A stretch of DNA of 64,000 nt from an uncultured Bacteroidota bacterium. Lineage in GTDB: Bacteria > Bacteroidota > Bacteroidia > Chitinophagales > Chitinophagaceae. The stretch covers positions 26,357 to 90,356 of the forward strand of contig CAIJXT010000008.1 of the NCBI GenBank assembly GCA_903824665.1. The letters are read 5' to 3'. The translations under genes and the position numbers were made by a program. Position 1 is the stretch's first letter. Every line of letters begins with the position of its first letter. Below the pieces are notes generated by a model. That model was not told where the DNA came from. It saw only the letters and a program-made list of their open reading frames with translations, and did no database searches. This document shows positions 38,401 to 48,782 of the stretch, piece by piece.

Positions 38401-38909
38401 AGAACGAATTCGACAAGCTTCTTTGCGGATGCATCTACCGGCTCCAAACCTGTTTGAATGTGTAGATCCGCATTTATAGGCGCTTCATAGGGATCATTTA
38501 CTCCAGTCAAATTGTTGATTTTTTCTGGGTGTCCTTGCGGCAAAAGTGCTTTCTTATAAAGTCCTTTAGTATCTCTTTCTATCAGCACAGGCAGATCGCA
38601 ATCCACAAATACCGTTTTTACATTGGGGTAGATTTCGCCGATTTCCTTTCTTATTTCTTCATAGGGGTTTATCGCGCAAATAATCGTAATAATACCACAT
38701 TGCGAGAGCTTATATGCCACAAACGCCAACCGCCTGATATTCTGGTTTCTGTCTTGCCTGGAGAAACCCAGATCAGAGCAAAGCACTTTCCGGTACTCAT
38801 CTCCATCTATAACTTCGACCAATATATTGTGCTTCAACAAAGCTTGCTTTGCTATTTGTGCAAGAGTTGTTTTCCCACTACCAGACATGCCAGTGAATTG
38901 AATTATCAT
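38370..38909 (-). CDS. cysC: Adenylylsulfate kinase
   Basis: FTGMSGSGKTTLAQIA, DGDEYR, LGFSRQDRNQNIRRLAFVA. Confidence 0.95.
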   Translation of the reverse strand: MIIQFTGMSGSGKTTLAQIAKQALLKHNILVEVIDGDEYRKVLCSDLGFSRQDRNQNIRRLAFVAYKLSQCGIITIICAINPYEEIRKEIGEIYPNVKTVFVDCDLPVLIERDTKGLYKKALLPQGHPEKINNLTGVNDPYEAPINADLHIQTGLEPVDASAKKLVEFVLHNITKAPLV

Positions 38910-39474
38910 AAGTGATAGCTATTCCTTGCAAATTAGAAAAATAAACGCAAAATGCCTTATCGTGACCAGAGAAAATGGTTAGGTAAAGAAGCTGGTTGAT
39001 TTTGTAATCAGCTAACTAAAGACGATGTTATTTGGCATAAAATATATCTTAAATCACTTAACCGATTCGAAGTATTGTCTGCTTGGGGTGCAAAGCATGA
39101 AGAGAGGTAAATCAAATAAATGCTGTTTATTTTTTGTTCCACGATGTGTAAACTTGAATGCATCCTACATTTCGTTCGTCCAAAAACTTCTGCCTCGGCT
39201 AACATTCATGTTTCACCTACATTCCTTCCAAAGACATAGCGCTATTGGTTTGAAATTTCGTCCACCAAACAGTTCCGCTGTTAATGGAAGCACTCTAGAT
39301 ATCGTTAAAGATCATTGGCTGGTAAAATCGCAAATATCAAAAATGACGTCGTCAATTACTCCGAAAGAGTTTTGAAGTAGAAAACAAATTCAATCAAAAG
39401 AAATTAAATATTGATGTTTTTTGTTTGACTCCAGTTTATAGTTCTCCAATAATTTTATTGACTATTTTTGCTGT

Positions 39475-40398
39475 ATGAACTCATTAAAGGAAATCAAAAA
39501 AACTATTAAACAGGCATTGAGCTTACATACATTTGTAGCCTCGGAAATAAAAATACCTTCTGACACACCCGGTCAGGCCGATCGATCTGGTACACATTTT
39601 ACCGATGTTAACCACATGAGAGATATTGTATATTTACTGGATAACATTGGGCTGTTCAAATCACAAATTAAAGCTTTACGTGGAACATCCATTTTTAAGT
39701 ATCAAGAAAACAAGCTCAATATACTAAAAAATGAAGCTGCAATTATTAGCAATAATTTCAAATACATCATGGATAATGCTATCGAATTAGCTATTATTCT
39801 AGACGAAATAGTGCCAGATGAGAACCCAAATTCGATAAATATAAAACTCCCTTCCAATGTTACGACCCTCGACGATTTAAGTCAAGTTTCGAGAGAATTG
39901 CATTTAGCAATCTCACAGGTCATTTTTAATGAAGAAATTAATGGAGAAGAGAAAATTACAGGAGTTGAAAATGGTTCAATTTGGGTTAACATTTTTCTTA
40001 GAACATCAGCTGCTGCAACCTTAATTGCATCTATTTCGTGGTCGGCAATAGTTTTGCTCAAAAAAAAGAGGGAGTTAGACTTATTCAGCAAGCAAGTACA
40101 GGCTTATGGCCTGCAAGTAGCAAATAATGAAAGTCTACTTGAAATGAATAAGAAACAAATTGACATTGTTGTTGAAGCAGAAGCAGAGTACATCCTTTCC
40201 GAACATTTTAAAAATAGTCCAGAGGATAATATCGAGAGAATAAAGAACTCTATAAGAATAGTTTCGAAAATGATTGATAATGGAGCAGAAATACACCCTT
40301 CAATAACTTCTCCCGAACCGGTATCAAATCTCTTCCCTTCTATGAAGAACCTCCTTGCTGTCGAAAGTAAAATAAAAAAAATTGGAGAAAGCAACTAG
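39475..40398 (+). CDS. Hypothetical membrane-associated protein
   Basis: 307-aa ORF with one TM (FLRTSAAATLIASISWSAIVLL) and helical C-terminus. Confidence 0.6.
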   Translation: MNSLKEIKKTIKQALSLHTFVASEIKIPSDTPGQADRSGTHFTDVNHMRDIVYLLDNIGLFKSQIKALRGTSIFKYQENKLNILKNEAAIISNNFKYIMDNAIELAIILDEIVPDENPNSINIKLPSNVTTLDDLSQVSRELHLAISQVIFNEEINGEEKITGVENGSIWVNIFLRTSAAATLIASISWSAIVLLKKKRELDLFSKQVQAYGLQVANNESLLEMNKKQIDIVVEAEAEYILSEHFKNSPEDNIERIKNSIRIVSKMIDNGAEIHPSITSPEPVSNLFPSMKNLLAVESKIKKIGESN

Positions 40399-40507
40399 TG
40401 TAAAGATGACAAATAGCCATTTAATGGTAGACTGTACACATTTTAACAGCTCACAAGTTGAGAATATAGGAAGGGCCGGAGGAACGAATGTACCTGTATT
40501 AGTGTGA

Positions 40508-40636
40508 TTAGCTTTTACGGTTTTTAATTTTCGGCGCCTTTTTAGTCGCCAAAGTGTTTTTCTGAGCGTCTTTTAGAGACAAACCATAAGGTAGTTTAGC
40601 TATCTCGTCATTCTTAGTTTTTTGCTTCTTTGCCAT
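40508..40636 (-). CDS. Small Lys-rich hypothetical protein (from ATG at ~40636)
   Basis: MAKKQKTKNDEIAKLPYGLSLKDAQKNTLATKKAPKIKNRKS. Confidence 0.35.
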   Translation of the reverse strand: MAKKQKTKNDEIAKLPYGLSLKDAQKNTLATKKAPKIKNRKS

Positions 40637-40843
40637 GATTTGATCGAGTCGAAAGATCGGCGCCAAAACACCTTTCTTTTTGTCATTTATTTGGCTCTTT
40701 ATTAGAATGTATCTACAGGCATACATTGAATACACACTTGCTTGTATCATGTAGGGTGCGCTTAACTTTTTTACGCTAATTAATGCGTTAGCTTCCCAAA
40801 GAAATATGTGTTAACCCTTTCATCGAATCATACAAAGGCTTAC

Positions 40844-41311
40844 TTATACGCGTAAGCCTTTGTTTCGTAAATCCGTCATAAATGCATTATCTGAATTAGA
40901 AATGTTTTGCCAAATTCTGTTCTGAATATATATACCAAATTTTTCCATAATTATAGTGGGTACATTAAAAGCAGGATTCGTTGATTCTTGAGAATATATA
41001 AATTGAGTATATCCTGTTACAAAATTGACGACATCCAATTTTTCCAAGTGATTAAGTTTAAGGTTTGGATAAGAATCATCGTTTTGTACTATCTCATAAG
41101 TCTTTATATACAAAACACCTACCGTAGCTTTTATTTCTGCTGCCATTAAATACCTATGCGAGCCAAACCTTATTTCAACACGTTGTTCCTTCTTATCTAT
41201 TATTTGTACAAGAGGGGTACCAAAAGCAGGCTGAGGGATAATTTGTTCAAGTGATTTGAATGCCAATTCAAAATTTTTCAGTAACTCAGAATATATTTCT
41301 TGTGGTGTCAT
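40844..41311 (-). CDS. Hypothetical protein
   Basis: ORF from MTPQEIYSELLKNFELAFKSL. Confidence 0.5.
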   Translation of the reverse strand: MTPQEIYSELLKNFELAFKSLEQIIPQPAFGTPLVQIIDKKEQRVEIRFGSHRYLMAAEIKATVGVLYIKTYEIVQNDDSYPNLKLNHLEKLDVVNFVTGYTQFIYSQESTNPAFNVPTIIMEKFGIYIQNRIWQNISNSDNAFMTDLRNKGLRV

Positions 41312-41791
41312 GTTGTTATATTTTTGGGATTTTATCCAAAAATATACCGTTTTTAATAATCGAAACATATCGTTTTTGCAGAAAACTGTTGAATGGAATT
41401 ACAGGATAGTAGTGACGCTCTTACCGCCAGTTTCAGCAACAGTTTTCAAAACGTCAAACCAGTAGTATTTACAAGCAACGGTCAAATGTGTACCATATTG
41501 GTTGACTATCTCGAATAATGCAATTTCAAGGTTTGGTGATTGATTGTTTGTCAAGTGCAAATTGCTTATTCGGATTAAGTCCCCAAAAGCGGTAACTAGA
41601 GTATAGATAAAAAATGTTTACAAATCTAATAGCACATTGTTTTTGATAGTTTTGTGAGTGGTTAGCATAGATACCACGTTGCCTAATTTAAATTTAGTCT
41701 TTCTAAAGTTCAATTGGAATAAACTGATGACGAAAATCGTACATTTTATAAAATAATTTTATTATTTGGTTCGAAGTTTTGTCTGGTCGGA

Positions 41792-41834
41792 CTACGAAAA
41801 AAAGGCAATCAGAAATGGTTGCCTTTTTCGTTTT
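41792..41834. repeat. tRNA-3'-end-like plus terminator hairpin repeat, copy 2
   Basis: Identical ~43 bp to 1095-1138; preceded by ggttcgaagttttgtctggtcgga. Confidence 0.75.
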
Positions 41835-41892
41835 GGGTAACATAAGAGGCAAATAAAAAAGCGTCTAATGGCTTAAAGCGAATTGGATAATA

Positions 41893-42603
41893 TTACAACG
41901 TACCATTTGCCCGGTCAATAATACTCATGAATTGCTTCTTATAAGTGTCTGAGACAGGGATCAAAGTGTCCTTTATACGTATCCGGTCACGCTCTATAGA
42001 GTCTATTTTGCTTATAGACACCATATACGATCTGTGTATGCGGCATATTGCGGTAGGTGGTATTTGTTGTTCCAGTTCAGTAAAGGTCTGCAGCGTCATT
42101 ATCTTTTTATTGACAAGATGAATCTGCCTGTAGTCCCTCATTCCTTCTATGAATAGTATGTCGTCGAGCAATATCTTCTCAAGGCGGTACTCTGTTTTTA
42201 TAAATATAAACTTAACATCACTCCGAATCACTGCCTTCGGTGTGTTGTGCTGAACGCGCTCTGCAGCCTGAAAAAACCGAGCAAACGTATATGGCTTCAG
42301 GAGGTAGTCTGTAACATTCAGCTCAAACCCCTTCAGGGCATACTCCTGGTAGGCCGTGATCATGACTACCTGGGCTGTAATGTTTATAGACTCCATCAAT
42401 TCTATACCCGTCATCTCTCCGAGGTTTATGTCAAGAAATATCAGGTCTACCGCGTGCTGCTTCAGGTACATCATTGCATCGATGCTATTGTCAAATACTG
42501 CTGCCAGATTCAGGAATGGTATCCTTAGCACATACTGCCTCAGCCGCTCTGCTGCCAGCGGCTCATCTTCTACTATTATACAATTAATTATTGCTGTGCT
42601 CAA
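41893..42603 (-). CDS. LytTR-family response regulator
   Basis: IVEDEPLAAERL, DLIFLDINLGEMTGIEL, C-terminal LytTR (ICRIHRSYMVSISKIDSI). Confidence 0.95.
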   Translation of the reverse strand: MSTAIINCIIVEDEPLAAERLRQYVLRIPFLNLAAVFDNSIDAMMYLKQHAVDLIFLDINLGEMTGIELMESINITAQVVMITAYQEYALKGFELNVTDYLLKPYTFARFFQAAERVQHNTPKAVIRSDVKFIFIKTEYRLEKILLDDILFIEGMRDYRQIHLVNKKIMTLQTFTELEQQIPPTAICRIHRSYMVSISKIDSIERDRIRIKDTLIPVSDTYKKQFMSIIDRANGTL

Positions 42604-43627
42604 TTGTCAATGTTATTATATACATTTCGTTTTCATCGCTGATGCTCAAAGTATGCTTCTCGTCAAACAGTAGCTGTAATCGTCTTTTTATCAGATCATT
42701 TCCAATGCCACTATATGCTTTGTGTCGCTTTGGGTGTGTTATATACTTGTTTTTGCAAGTAAACGTTAACCTTCTCTCGGTAAAACTAAAGCTGATAAGA
42801 ATGGCATTCTCTATATGTGTGTTCTCTGCATGCTTGAAAGCATTTTCTATGAAGGGAATGAAAAGCATTGGCTCTACTGATACCTGGTCATAGTTGCCAT
42901 CAACAGTATAGATGACATAGCTGTCGTTTGATGTTCTTATCTTCTGCAGGGCTATGTACTTTTCTATGTATTGCAGTTCTCTGGCCACAGGTATCTTTTC
43001 CGTTTTTGTTTCGTAGAGCATAAAGCGCATTATATCTGATAGCATGTTGAGGTATTCTGATGCCTTAACCGGATCAAGTTCTATGAGCACATCGATATTG
43101 TTCAGTGTGTTGAAGAGAAAATGCGGGTCTATCTGCGACCTTATAAGAGCCAGCTCCGTTTCGTGGTTTTTCCTGCTTAGCTCTTCTTTCAGCTTAATAT
43201 CGCCATACCATGTAATAAAGCCCCGCATGCCCAAACCAAATAAACTATTGACTAGCGGTATTACGGACATAAACAGTGTGATCATCACAGCAAGCACTGG
43301 CCCGTCATCAAACAACAAGTTGCGCCCTACCAGATATCTGAGGCTGAAGCCCCCGATTGTCGTAGCTGCATATGCTACGGCTAATACCAGCAGCGACAAA
43401 AGCAGTATTCTTTTGCGCTGCAAAAAGCTGTTAAACAACCATGTATAAGCAGTATAAAACCCAATGAGACCCGGCACAATGGCAAACCCCACTGACAGAT
43501 GTACGAAATAAAGTGTACGCCCAACAACCATGTTAGTTTGCACAACCAACTTGTATGCAAAAAAAAGTAGCATAATGAAGCAAAACCAATAAGCGGCATG
43601 GATGACTATGACGGCAGATTTTTTCAT
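42584..43627 (-). CDS. LytS-like sensor histidine kinase (His_kinase family)
   Basis: SQIDPHFLFNTLNNID, PMLFIPFIENAFKH. Confidence 0.95.
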   Translation of the reverse strand: MKKSAVIVIHAAYWFCFIMLLFFAYKLVVQTNMVVGRTLYFVHLSVGFAIVPGLIGFYTAYTWLFNSFLQRKRILLLSLLVLAVAYAATTIGGFSLRYLVGRNLLFDDGPVLAVMITLFMSVIPLVNSLFGLGMRGFITWYGDIKLKEELSRKNHETELALIRSQIDPHFLFNTLNNIDVLIELDPVKASEYLNMLSDIMRFMLYETKTEKIPVARELQYIEKYIALQKIRTSNDSYVIYTVDGNYDQVSVEPMLFIPFIENAFKHAENTHIENAILISFSFTERRLTFTCKNKYITHPKRHKAYSGIGNDLIKRRLQLLFDEKHTLSISDENEMYIITLTIEHSNN

Positions 43628-43651
43628 TTGTACGATTTTCTGCGGTGAGAC

Positions 43652-44434
43652 CTAGCTTTTCTCTTCCTTGTTTATATACAGCAAATAACTCACCAGCGTT
43701 ATAAGTGCAAAGTAAGCAATTGCACACCAGTGTCTGCTTACATTCTGGCCTACAATGTTGCGGTTTTCTCTAAAGCCAAGAGGCAGGTATATGTAAGGCA
43801 CGACATATCCATACTTCCAATTTAGCGCAAGTAAGGATATCACCAGGAGGGCAAAACCGCATCCAATAGCCACAAGAAAGTTTTTGAACCTTAAGCCCAA
43901 TAGGTATTGCAGCGCAATGATGGGGGTGCAATCTACAAAAAAGTACATAGCAGCCCTGGTATAGTCCTTAAGCGGAAAAGGTGCTGAAGGAAATGGAACG
44001 TCCTTCACCAATAATGACGGTATAATTGCCGATACATATATGCCAACATGAAAAAGCAGGAATAGCTGCATCGTCATCAGGAAGATAACAACGTACTTTG
44101 ACAGAAATATAACCTGGAAGGTTTGCGGCGTTGTATGGAGCTGTTTCCAGGTGTTGTTTTTATATTCCATATTAGTAATGAGGCTTACAAAGAGTATAAT
44201 TGACATGGGCATGAGAAACATGCCCATGGCTGCCCAGTTGCGGTAGTGCATCATCTTCCACAACGGCTTTAGCAAGTTCTCTTTCCGTGTTTCATCAAGT
44301 TGGGTCATCCTTATCCCCAGCGTTAGCAAAGGCATAAAGAATGCACCTGCTAATATCAGCCATGTAGCTGCTGTGTGCTTTTTTTTCAGCCATTCGCTTT
44401 GTATCCCGTTCAATAGTGCGGTGCTCATGTTCAT
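43652..44434 (-). CDS. ABC transporter permease (ABC-2 type)
   Basis: Multiple TM segments; overlaps ATPase gene. Confidence 0.85.
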   Translation of the reverse strand: MNMSTALLNGIQSEWLKKKHTAATWLILAGAFFMPLLTLGIRMTQLDETRKENLLKPLWKMMHYRNWAAMGMFLMPMSIILFVSLITNMEYKNNTWKQLHTTPQTFQVIFLSKYVVIFLMTMQLFLLFHVGIYVSAIIPSLLVKDVPFPSAPFPLKDYTRAAMYFFVDCTPIIALQYLLGLRFKNFLVAIGCGFALLVISLLALNWKYGYVVPYIYLPLGFRENRNIVGQNVSRHWCAIAYFALITLVSYLLYINKEEKS

Positions 44435-45339
44435 TAGTTTTTAGTAAGGTCAATAAATATCGTTTCCAGGTCGCTTTTCACTATCGTAATGCCGTATACC
44501 GCTATGCTGTTGCGCGTCAACAGCGCACTCAGCAGGGCTATTTTATCTTTTGTCACTACCGGCATCACTATTTTATCGTTTTCTATGCGTGCCGGCAATC
44601 CCATTTCGTTCATCATTGCTGCAGCTCGCGCATTATCACTAGTCTCCAGCACATGTGCAGATGTTTGTTCCTGCATTTGCATAAGTGTATCCAGCGTACC
44701 CTGAAACAGCAAGGAGCCATGGTGAATTACACCTACATGCGTTGCCACTTTCTCTATCTCTGCGAGCAGGTGGCTTGATATCACTATCGTTATTTTCTGT
44801 TCCTGGTTCAGCCTTCTCAGAAAGTCGCGCATCTCTGTAATACCGCTGGGGTCAAGACCATTTGTAGGCTCATCCAGTATCAGCAGCGAAGGGTCGTTGA
44901 GCAGTGCTATCGCCACGCTAAGCCGTTGCTTCATACCCAGCGAAAACATGCCTGCCTTTTTTTTACCTGTATTGCCTATTCCGGTAATGTCCAGCACCTC
45001 TTGCATTCTTGTGCGCGGGATGCCGTATACCTTCTGCAATGCCATCAGGTTTTCCAGTGCGCTCAGATGGGAATATACGGATGGGCTATCTATAAGCGAG
45101 CCTGTTTTTCGCAAAATGCTAATTCGGTTTTGCTCCAGCCGCTGGCCAAAGATGTATATCTCTCCTTTTTGTTTCTTCAGCAGTCCCAGCAGCAGCCTGA
45201 GCGTGGTAGACTTCCCGGCTCCATTAGGCCCCAGAAAACCATACACAGCCCCCATGGGCACCTCCAGATTTATGCCTTTTAGTATCGCCACGCCATCGCT
45301 ATATCTGTACCACAGATCTTTTGTTTCTATACAGTTCAT
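44434..45339 (-). CDS. ABC transporter ATP-binding protein
   Basis: GPNGAGKSTTLRLLLGL, FSLGMKQRLSVAIALL, LLILDEPTNGLDP. Confidence 0.97.
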   Translation of the reverse strand: MNCIETKDLWYRYSDGVAILKGINLEVPMGAVYGFLGPNGAGKSTTLRLLLGLLKKQKGEIYIFGQRLEQNRISILRKTGSLIDSPSVYSHLSALENLMALQKVYGIPRTRMQEVLDITGIGNTGKKKAGMFSLGMKQRLSVAIALLNDPSLLILDEPTNGLDPSGITEMRDFLRRLNQEQKITIVISSHLLAEIEKVATHVGVIHHGSLLFQGTLDTLMQMQEQTSAHVLETSDNARAAAMMNEMGLPARIENDKIVMPVVTKDKIALLSALLTRNSIAVYGITIVKSDLETIFIDLTKN

Positions 45340-45351
45340 TTTACCTTGTTT

Positions 45352-45693
45352 TTAGTTGTTCATTAAGTCGTCCGGGAATAGTATGTGCAGGATAGCCACA
45401 AAGGTCCTCATCTCGTTTAGCTTGTCTGTCAGCAACAGCTTACCCGTTTCGCTTATGATATAGTATTTTCTCATGCGCCTGCCGTTATATGCCATCTCTG
45501 CATGCAGCAAGCCGTCTGCATGCAGTGCATGGAGCACAGGATATAGGGCACCCTCGGTTATACGGACCCTGCTAAAGGTCTGGTCTTTCACAGTTCTTAT
45601 TATATCGTATCCATACATGCGGTCCCCATCCCCAACGGTTTTCAGCACTATTGTTTTCAAAATTCCCTTCAGTAATTGAGGTTGCATTGTCAT
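45352..45693 (-). CDS. PadR-family transcriptional regulator
   Basis: MYGYDIIRTVKD...ITEGALYPVLHALHADGLL. Confidence 0.92.
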   Translation of the reverse strand: MTMQPQLLKGILKTIVLKTVGDGDRMYGYDIIRTVKDQTFSRVRITEGALYPVLHALHADGLLHAEMAYNGRRMRKYYIISETGKLLLTDKLNEMRTFVAILHILFPDDLMNN

Positions 45694-45718
45694 GTTGTGA
45701 TTGGCGGTTTCATGTGTA

Positions 45719-48142
45719 TTAATCCAACTTTCTCAGTCGATTGCGTTCTTCTTCATTGCTTTTGCCTATGTTTCTCCGCATTTTCATTTTGCCAAAGGTG
45801 TAGCTGGCGGCAAGCTTTATGCGTCGTGTATCTGTTTTCTGCTTGTAGTAATAACTCTGGTGTGGCAGGCTGCTTGTAGCCGATGCAACTTCAGAGTAAA
45901 ATATGTCTGCCATAGCTGCGGTCACCATCAGACGTCCAAATGCCCGCTGCACCATGACGTTTGCAGAGAACGAAGGATAATTGTGCTGAATGCCATCTGT
46001 AAAAGGGGATGAGTAGTTGCCCGATATTTGTAGCCGCACACTGGCAGGCAGGCGCAATTCATTGACCAAAGATGCATTGAACCTGAAAGATTGAGAGTTG
46101 GCATTTGCGCCGTATACAGAGCCGCGCAGCATGCCCATTGCTCCCATTACCGCTATTTGTACCCTGTACCATTTTTTCACCTGCTTATCTGTAAACACAC
46201 TTAGCGAATACACATCTCTCTGTGGAAAGTTGAAAATGGTATCTATGCTTACTTTCGAGATTGTATCCGTGTAGTTATAACTATATAGCAGGTTGGCTGA
46301 GTGAATGTAGCCCAGACTTGCCGTCAGTATGCCCTTACAGTTATAGTCGGCACTTAAATTGTGGCTAAACTCCGGGAGTAGCGCTGCATTACCAGCAGAG
46401 TAGCCCAGTTGTTCGTTCACAATGCGTATTGGGTTCAACCGTTCATAATCGGGGCGCATTATACGGTAGCTATAGCTTAGCTGCATACTGTGCACATCAG
46501 TGCCACTATAGTTTACAGCCAAGTTGGGAAACAGATTTGTATAGCTCCTGTTCAGTACAAAGCTCCGTGAATCATTGGCGCTATTCACCTTTGTGTGCTC
46601 TGCACGCAGGCCGGTTTGTACAACCATTTTCCCAACAGCCGCCGATGCAGACGTATATGCTGCCACTACTTGTTCATTGTAGCTGTAGGTATACGATAGC
46701 AATGTATCTCCATACATTCCCGACCACGCGGCGTTGGTTGTCTGCAACGCTGCATCGCTCTTGTTGGCTATGTTGCTATATTTAGCACCAGCTTCTATAT
46801 CTACCTTACCCAGCCTCTTCGTCATATCCAGTTTTTGGGTGAGTATCCTGAAGGTGCGGCGCACAGCATTATCAAAGATGGCCACTGGCAGCGCCTCGGT
46901 CATCAAATCAGTATAAAACCTATTTTCACTCATCTTGGTCTGGTAGTTGTAAAAAGTTGTATAGCCACCGGAGTACCGCAGTTGTTCGCCCTGCTTACCG
47001 GGTTTGTACACCAGGCTGACATCTGCAGATGGGTTTGTATAGCATTCATCAGAGCGGGTATTATATCTCAGGTGGCTGTAACCTATAGTATTGTCGCCGC
47101 TTATTGTGGTATGTGCCGCAGTTCCGGGTCGCAGCATCCCACCCGCCAGGCTGCCGTTTACCGACAGGCTTGTCTTTGCCGATAGTGCATAATCTATGCC
47201 TATATTACCGTTGGCTACACTCTTATGGTTTTCATCCTGTCCTGATTGGTCTATGCGCTGCTTTTCTGCATCAGTCGCTACGCTTCTGTTAAATGTGTAT
47301 GTGTCTTTGGTATTTATGCTCATATAGGCTGCACTACTGAATATACTCAACCTTTCACCCTTATAGTTGAGCATCAGTGCCGGGCTGTTCCTGTATCGTT
47401 TACCTTGCGACATGCCATCGGATACACTTCCGTTCCATCCCCTTGTTTTAGAGCGTTTAGTCACTATGTTTATTAGTCCTGCAGTACCCTCTGCATCATA
47501 CTTTGCCGATGGGTTTTTGTTTAGCTCAATTGTGGCTACGCTCTCCGCGCTCATGCCATTCAGCAGTGCTGATAGCTGTGAGCCGGATAGCCGCTGCAGC
47601 CGCCCATCTATCATAAAACGCACCCCACTTTTGCCATTTACTAATACTGTATTCTGATCGTCTGTTTGCACTCCCGGCACCAGCTTTAGCATTTCCCACA
47701 CTGTGCTGCCAGCCGCCTGCAAATTGTTTTCTACATTCAGTATAACCACACCATTCTTCAGCTCTATCATTGGTTTCTGCGCCGTTATTGTAACCGCCTT
47801 CAGTTGGGCTTGCAAGCCTCTCAGCAGCAGTGGTGCCAGCAATATAGTGTCCCGGGTGTCCACACGTATTGTGTCGGACGTTACAGGCTCATAGCCAAGC
47901 ATACTTGCCTTTAGAAGGTACATCCCTGTATTCACATCTTTAAACACAAATCGACCAGACACATCGCTTATATTGTCTGCTGCCATATGATAGTCAGCAC
48001 ACCTTATCAGTGCTACTGCACAATATGCCAAAGCGTTGCCGCTTGTATCTTCTGTCCGTCCGCTTATCACAGACCCTCCGTAGCAGGTAGGAGTTAACAA
48101 TATCAAATAACCGAGGCTCAAAAACATTCGTTGCAGTACCAT
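45719..48142 (-). CDS. Outer-membrane beta-barrel / TonB-dependent receptor-like protein
   Basis: Carboxypeptidase-like N-terminal domain, plug (VWEMLKLVPGVQ...GKSGVRFMIDGR), long barrel. Confidence 0.9.
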   Translation of the reverse strand: MVLQRMFLSLGYLILLTPTCYGGSVISGRTEDTSGNALAYCAVALIRCADYHMAADNISDVSGRFVFKDVNTGMYLLKASMLGYEPVTSDTIRVDTRDTILLAPLLLRGLQAQLKAVTITAQKPMIELKNGVVILNVENNLQAAGSTVWEMLKLVPGVQTDDQNTVLVNGKSGVRFMIDGRLQRLSGSQLSALLNGMSAESVATIELNKNPSAKYDAEGTAGLINIVTKRSKTRGWNGSVSDGMSQGKRYRNSPALMLNYKGERLSIFSSAAYMSINTKDTYTFNRSVATDAEKQRIDQSGQDENHKSVANGNIGIDYALSAKTSLSVNGSLAGGMLRPGTAAHTTISGDNTIGYSHLRYNTRSDECYTNPSADVSLVYKPGKQGEQLRYSGGYTTFYNYQTKMSENRFYTDLMTEALPVAIFDNAVRRTFRILTQKLDMTKRLGKVDIEAGAKYSNIANKSDAALQTTNAAWSGMYGDTLLSYTYSYNEQVVAAYTSASAAVGKMVVQTGLRAEHTKVNSANDSRSFVLNRSYTNLFPNLAVNYSGTDVHSMQLSYSYRIMRPDYERLNPIRIVNEQLGYSAGNAALLPEFSHNLSADYNCKGILTASLGYIHSANLLYSYNYTDTISKVSIDTIFNFPQRDVYSLSVFTDKQVKKWYRVQIAVMGAMGMLRGSVYGANANSQSFRFNASLVNELRLPASVRLQISGNYSSPFTDGIQHNYPSFSANVMVQRAFGRLMVTAAMADIFYSEVASATSSLPHQSYYYKQKTDTRRIKLAASYTFGKMKMRRNIGKSNEEERNRLRKLD

Positions 48143-48289
48143 AAAACGATAATTATTTTATGTAAAGCAACAACGAGTAGCACACATCAAAAACTCAAGT
48201 CTGCAAGACAATGCTATTTGTCTGCGAAATGACTGTTTTAAGCTGCAGGCGGTCGCTGCGGGGTAGGAAAATTGAGACTTTATTACACC

Positions 48290-48371
48290 TCAAAGTGCAA
48301 GGTAGACCAGCGGGTGCTTGTCTGGCTCATAACCTGAAGATCATCGATTCGATCTCTGTCCTCGCTACGAA
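48290..48371 (+). pseudogene. Degenerate tRNA-fMet-like sequence followed by the ctacgaaaaaggcaatcag repeat
   Basis: aaggtagaccagcgggtgcttgtctggctcataacctgaagatcatcgattcgatctctgtcctcgctac aligns along its length to tRNA-fMet at 58334-58408. Confidence 0.75.
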
Positions 48372-48404
48372 AAAGGCAATCAGAAATGGTTACCTATTTC
48401 GTTT
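48365..48404. repeat. tRNA-3'-end plus hairpin repeat, copy 3 (diverged)
   Basis: ctacgaaaaaggcaatcagaaatggttacctatttcgttt. Confidence 0.7.
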
Positions 48405-48782
48405 CCGGCCAATAATTCGTTTTTTCACACCTACCACCGTAAAGCCCCTTTCCCTGCGGTCTTCACTTCACCCTCCGCTAAAAGCTCTTTTTTGGCGCGG
48501 TTTTTGTGGCATATCATCAGCAGCCAATACTATCAAATATTTCATTTTCTGCCATGGCAGCAACTGCGCAAAAAGTGCGCAAAAATAAAAAATCACAGTA
48601 CCTATAAACACCTGATAATCATTACAAAACACCAAAATGAACCCACTCACTAATTTATTCAAAAAAGTGCGCAAAAACTATCCTCGCCTTACAAGAGCCC
48701 CATAAATATCAGCGCTGCCGCAATTTCGTCTTACAGAAACCCTACCCTCTCTTTATCCCTTTTGTATCTTTGATCATCACAC

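Noticed and set aside
41893-48142. Novel signalling/efflux island
   Set aside because: LytS/LytTR, ABC transporter, PadR and TonB-type receptor combination is a common Bacteroidota arrangement; no unexplained structure.
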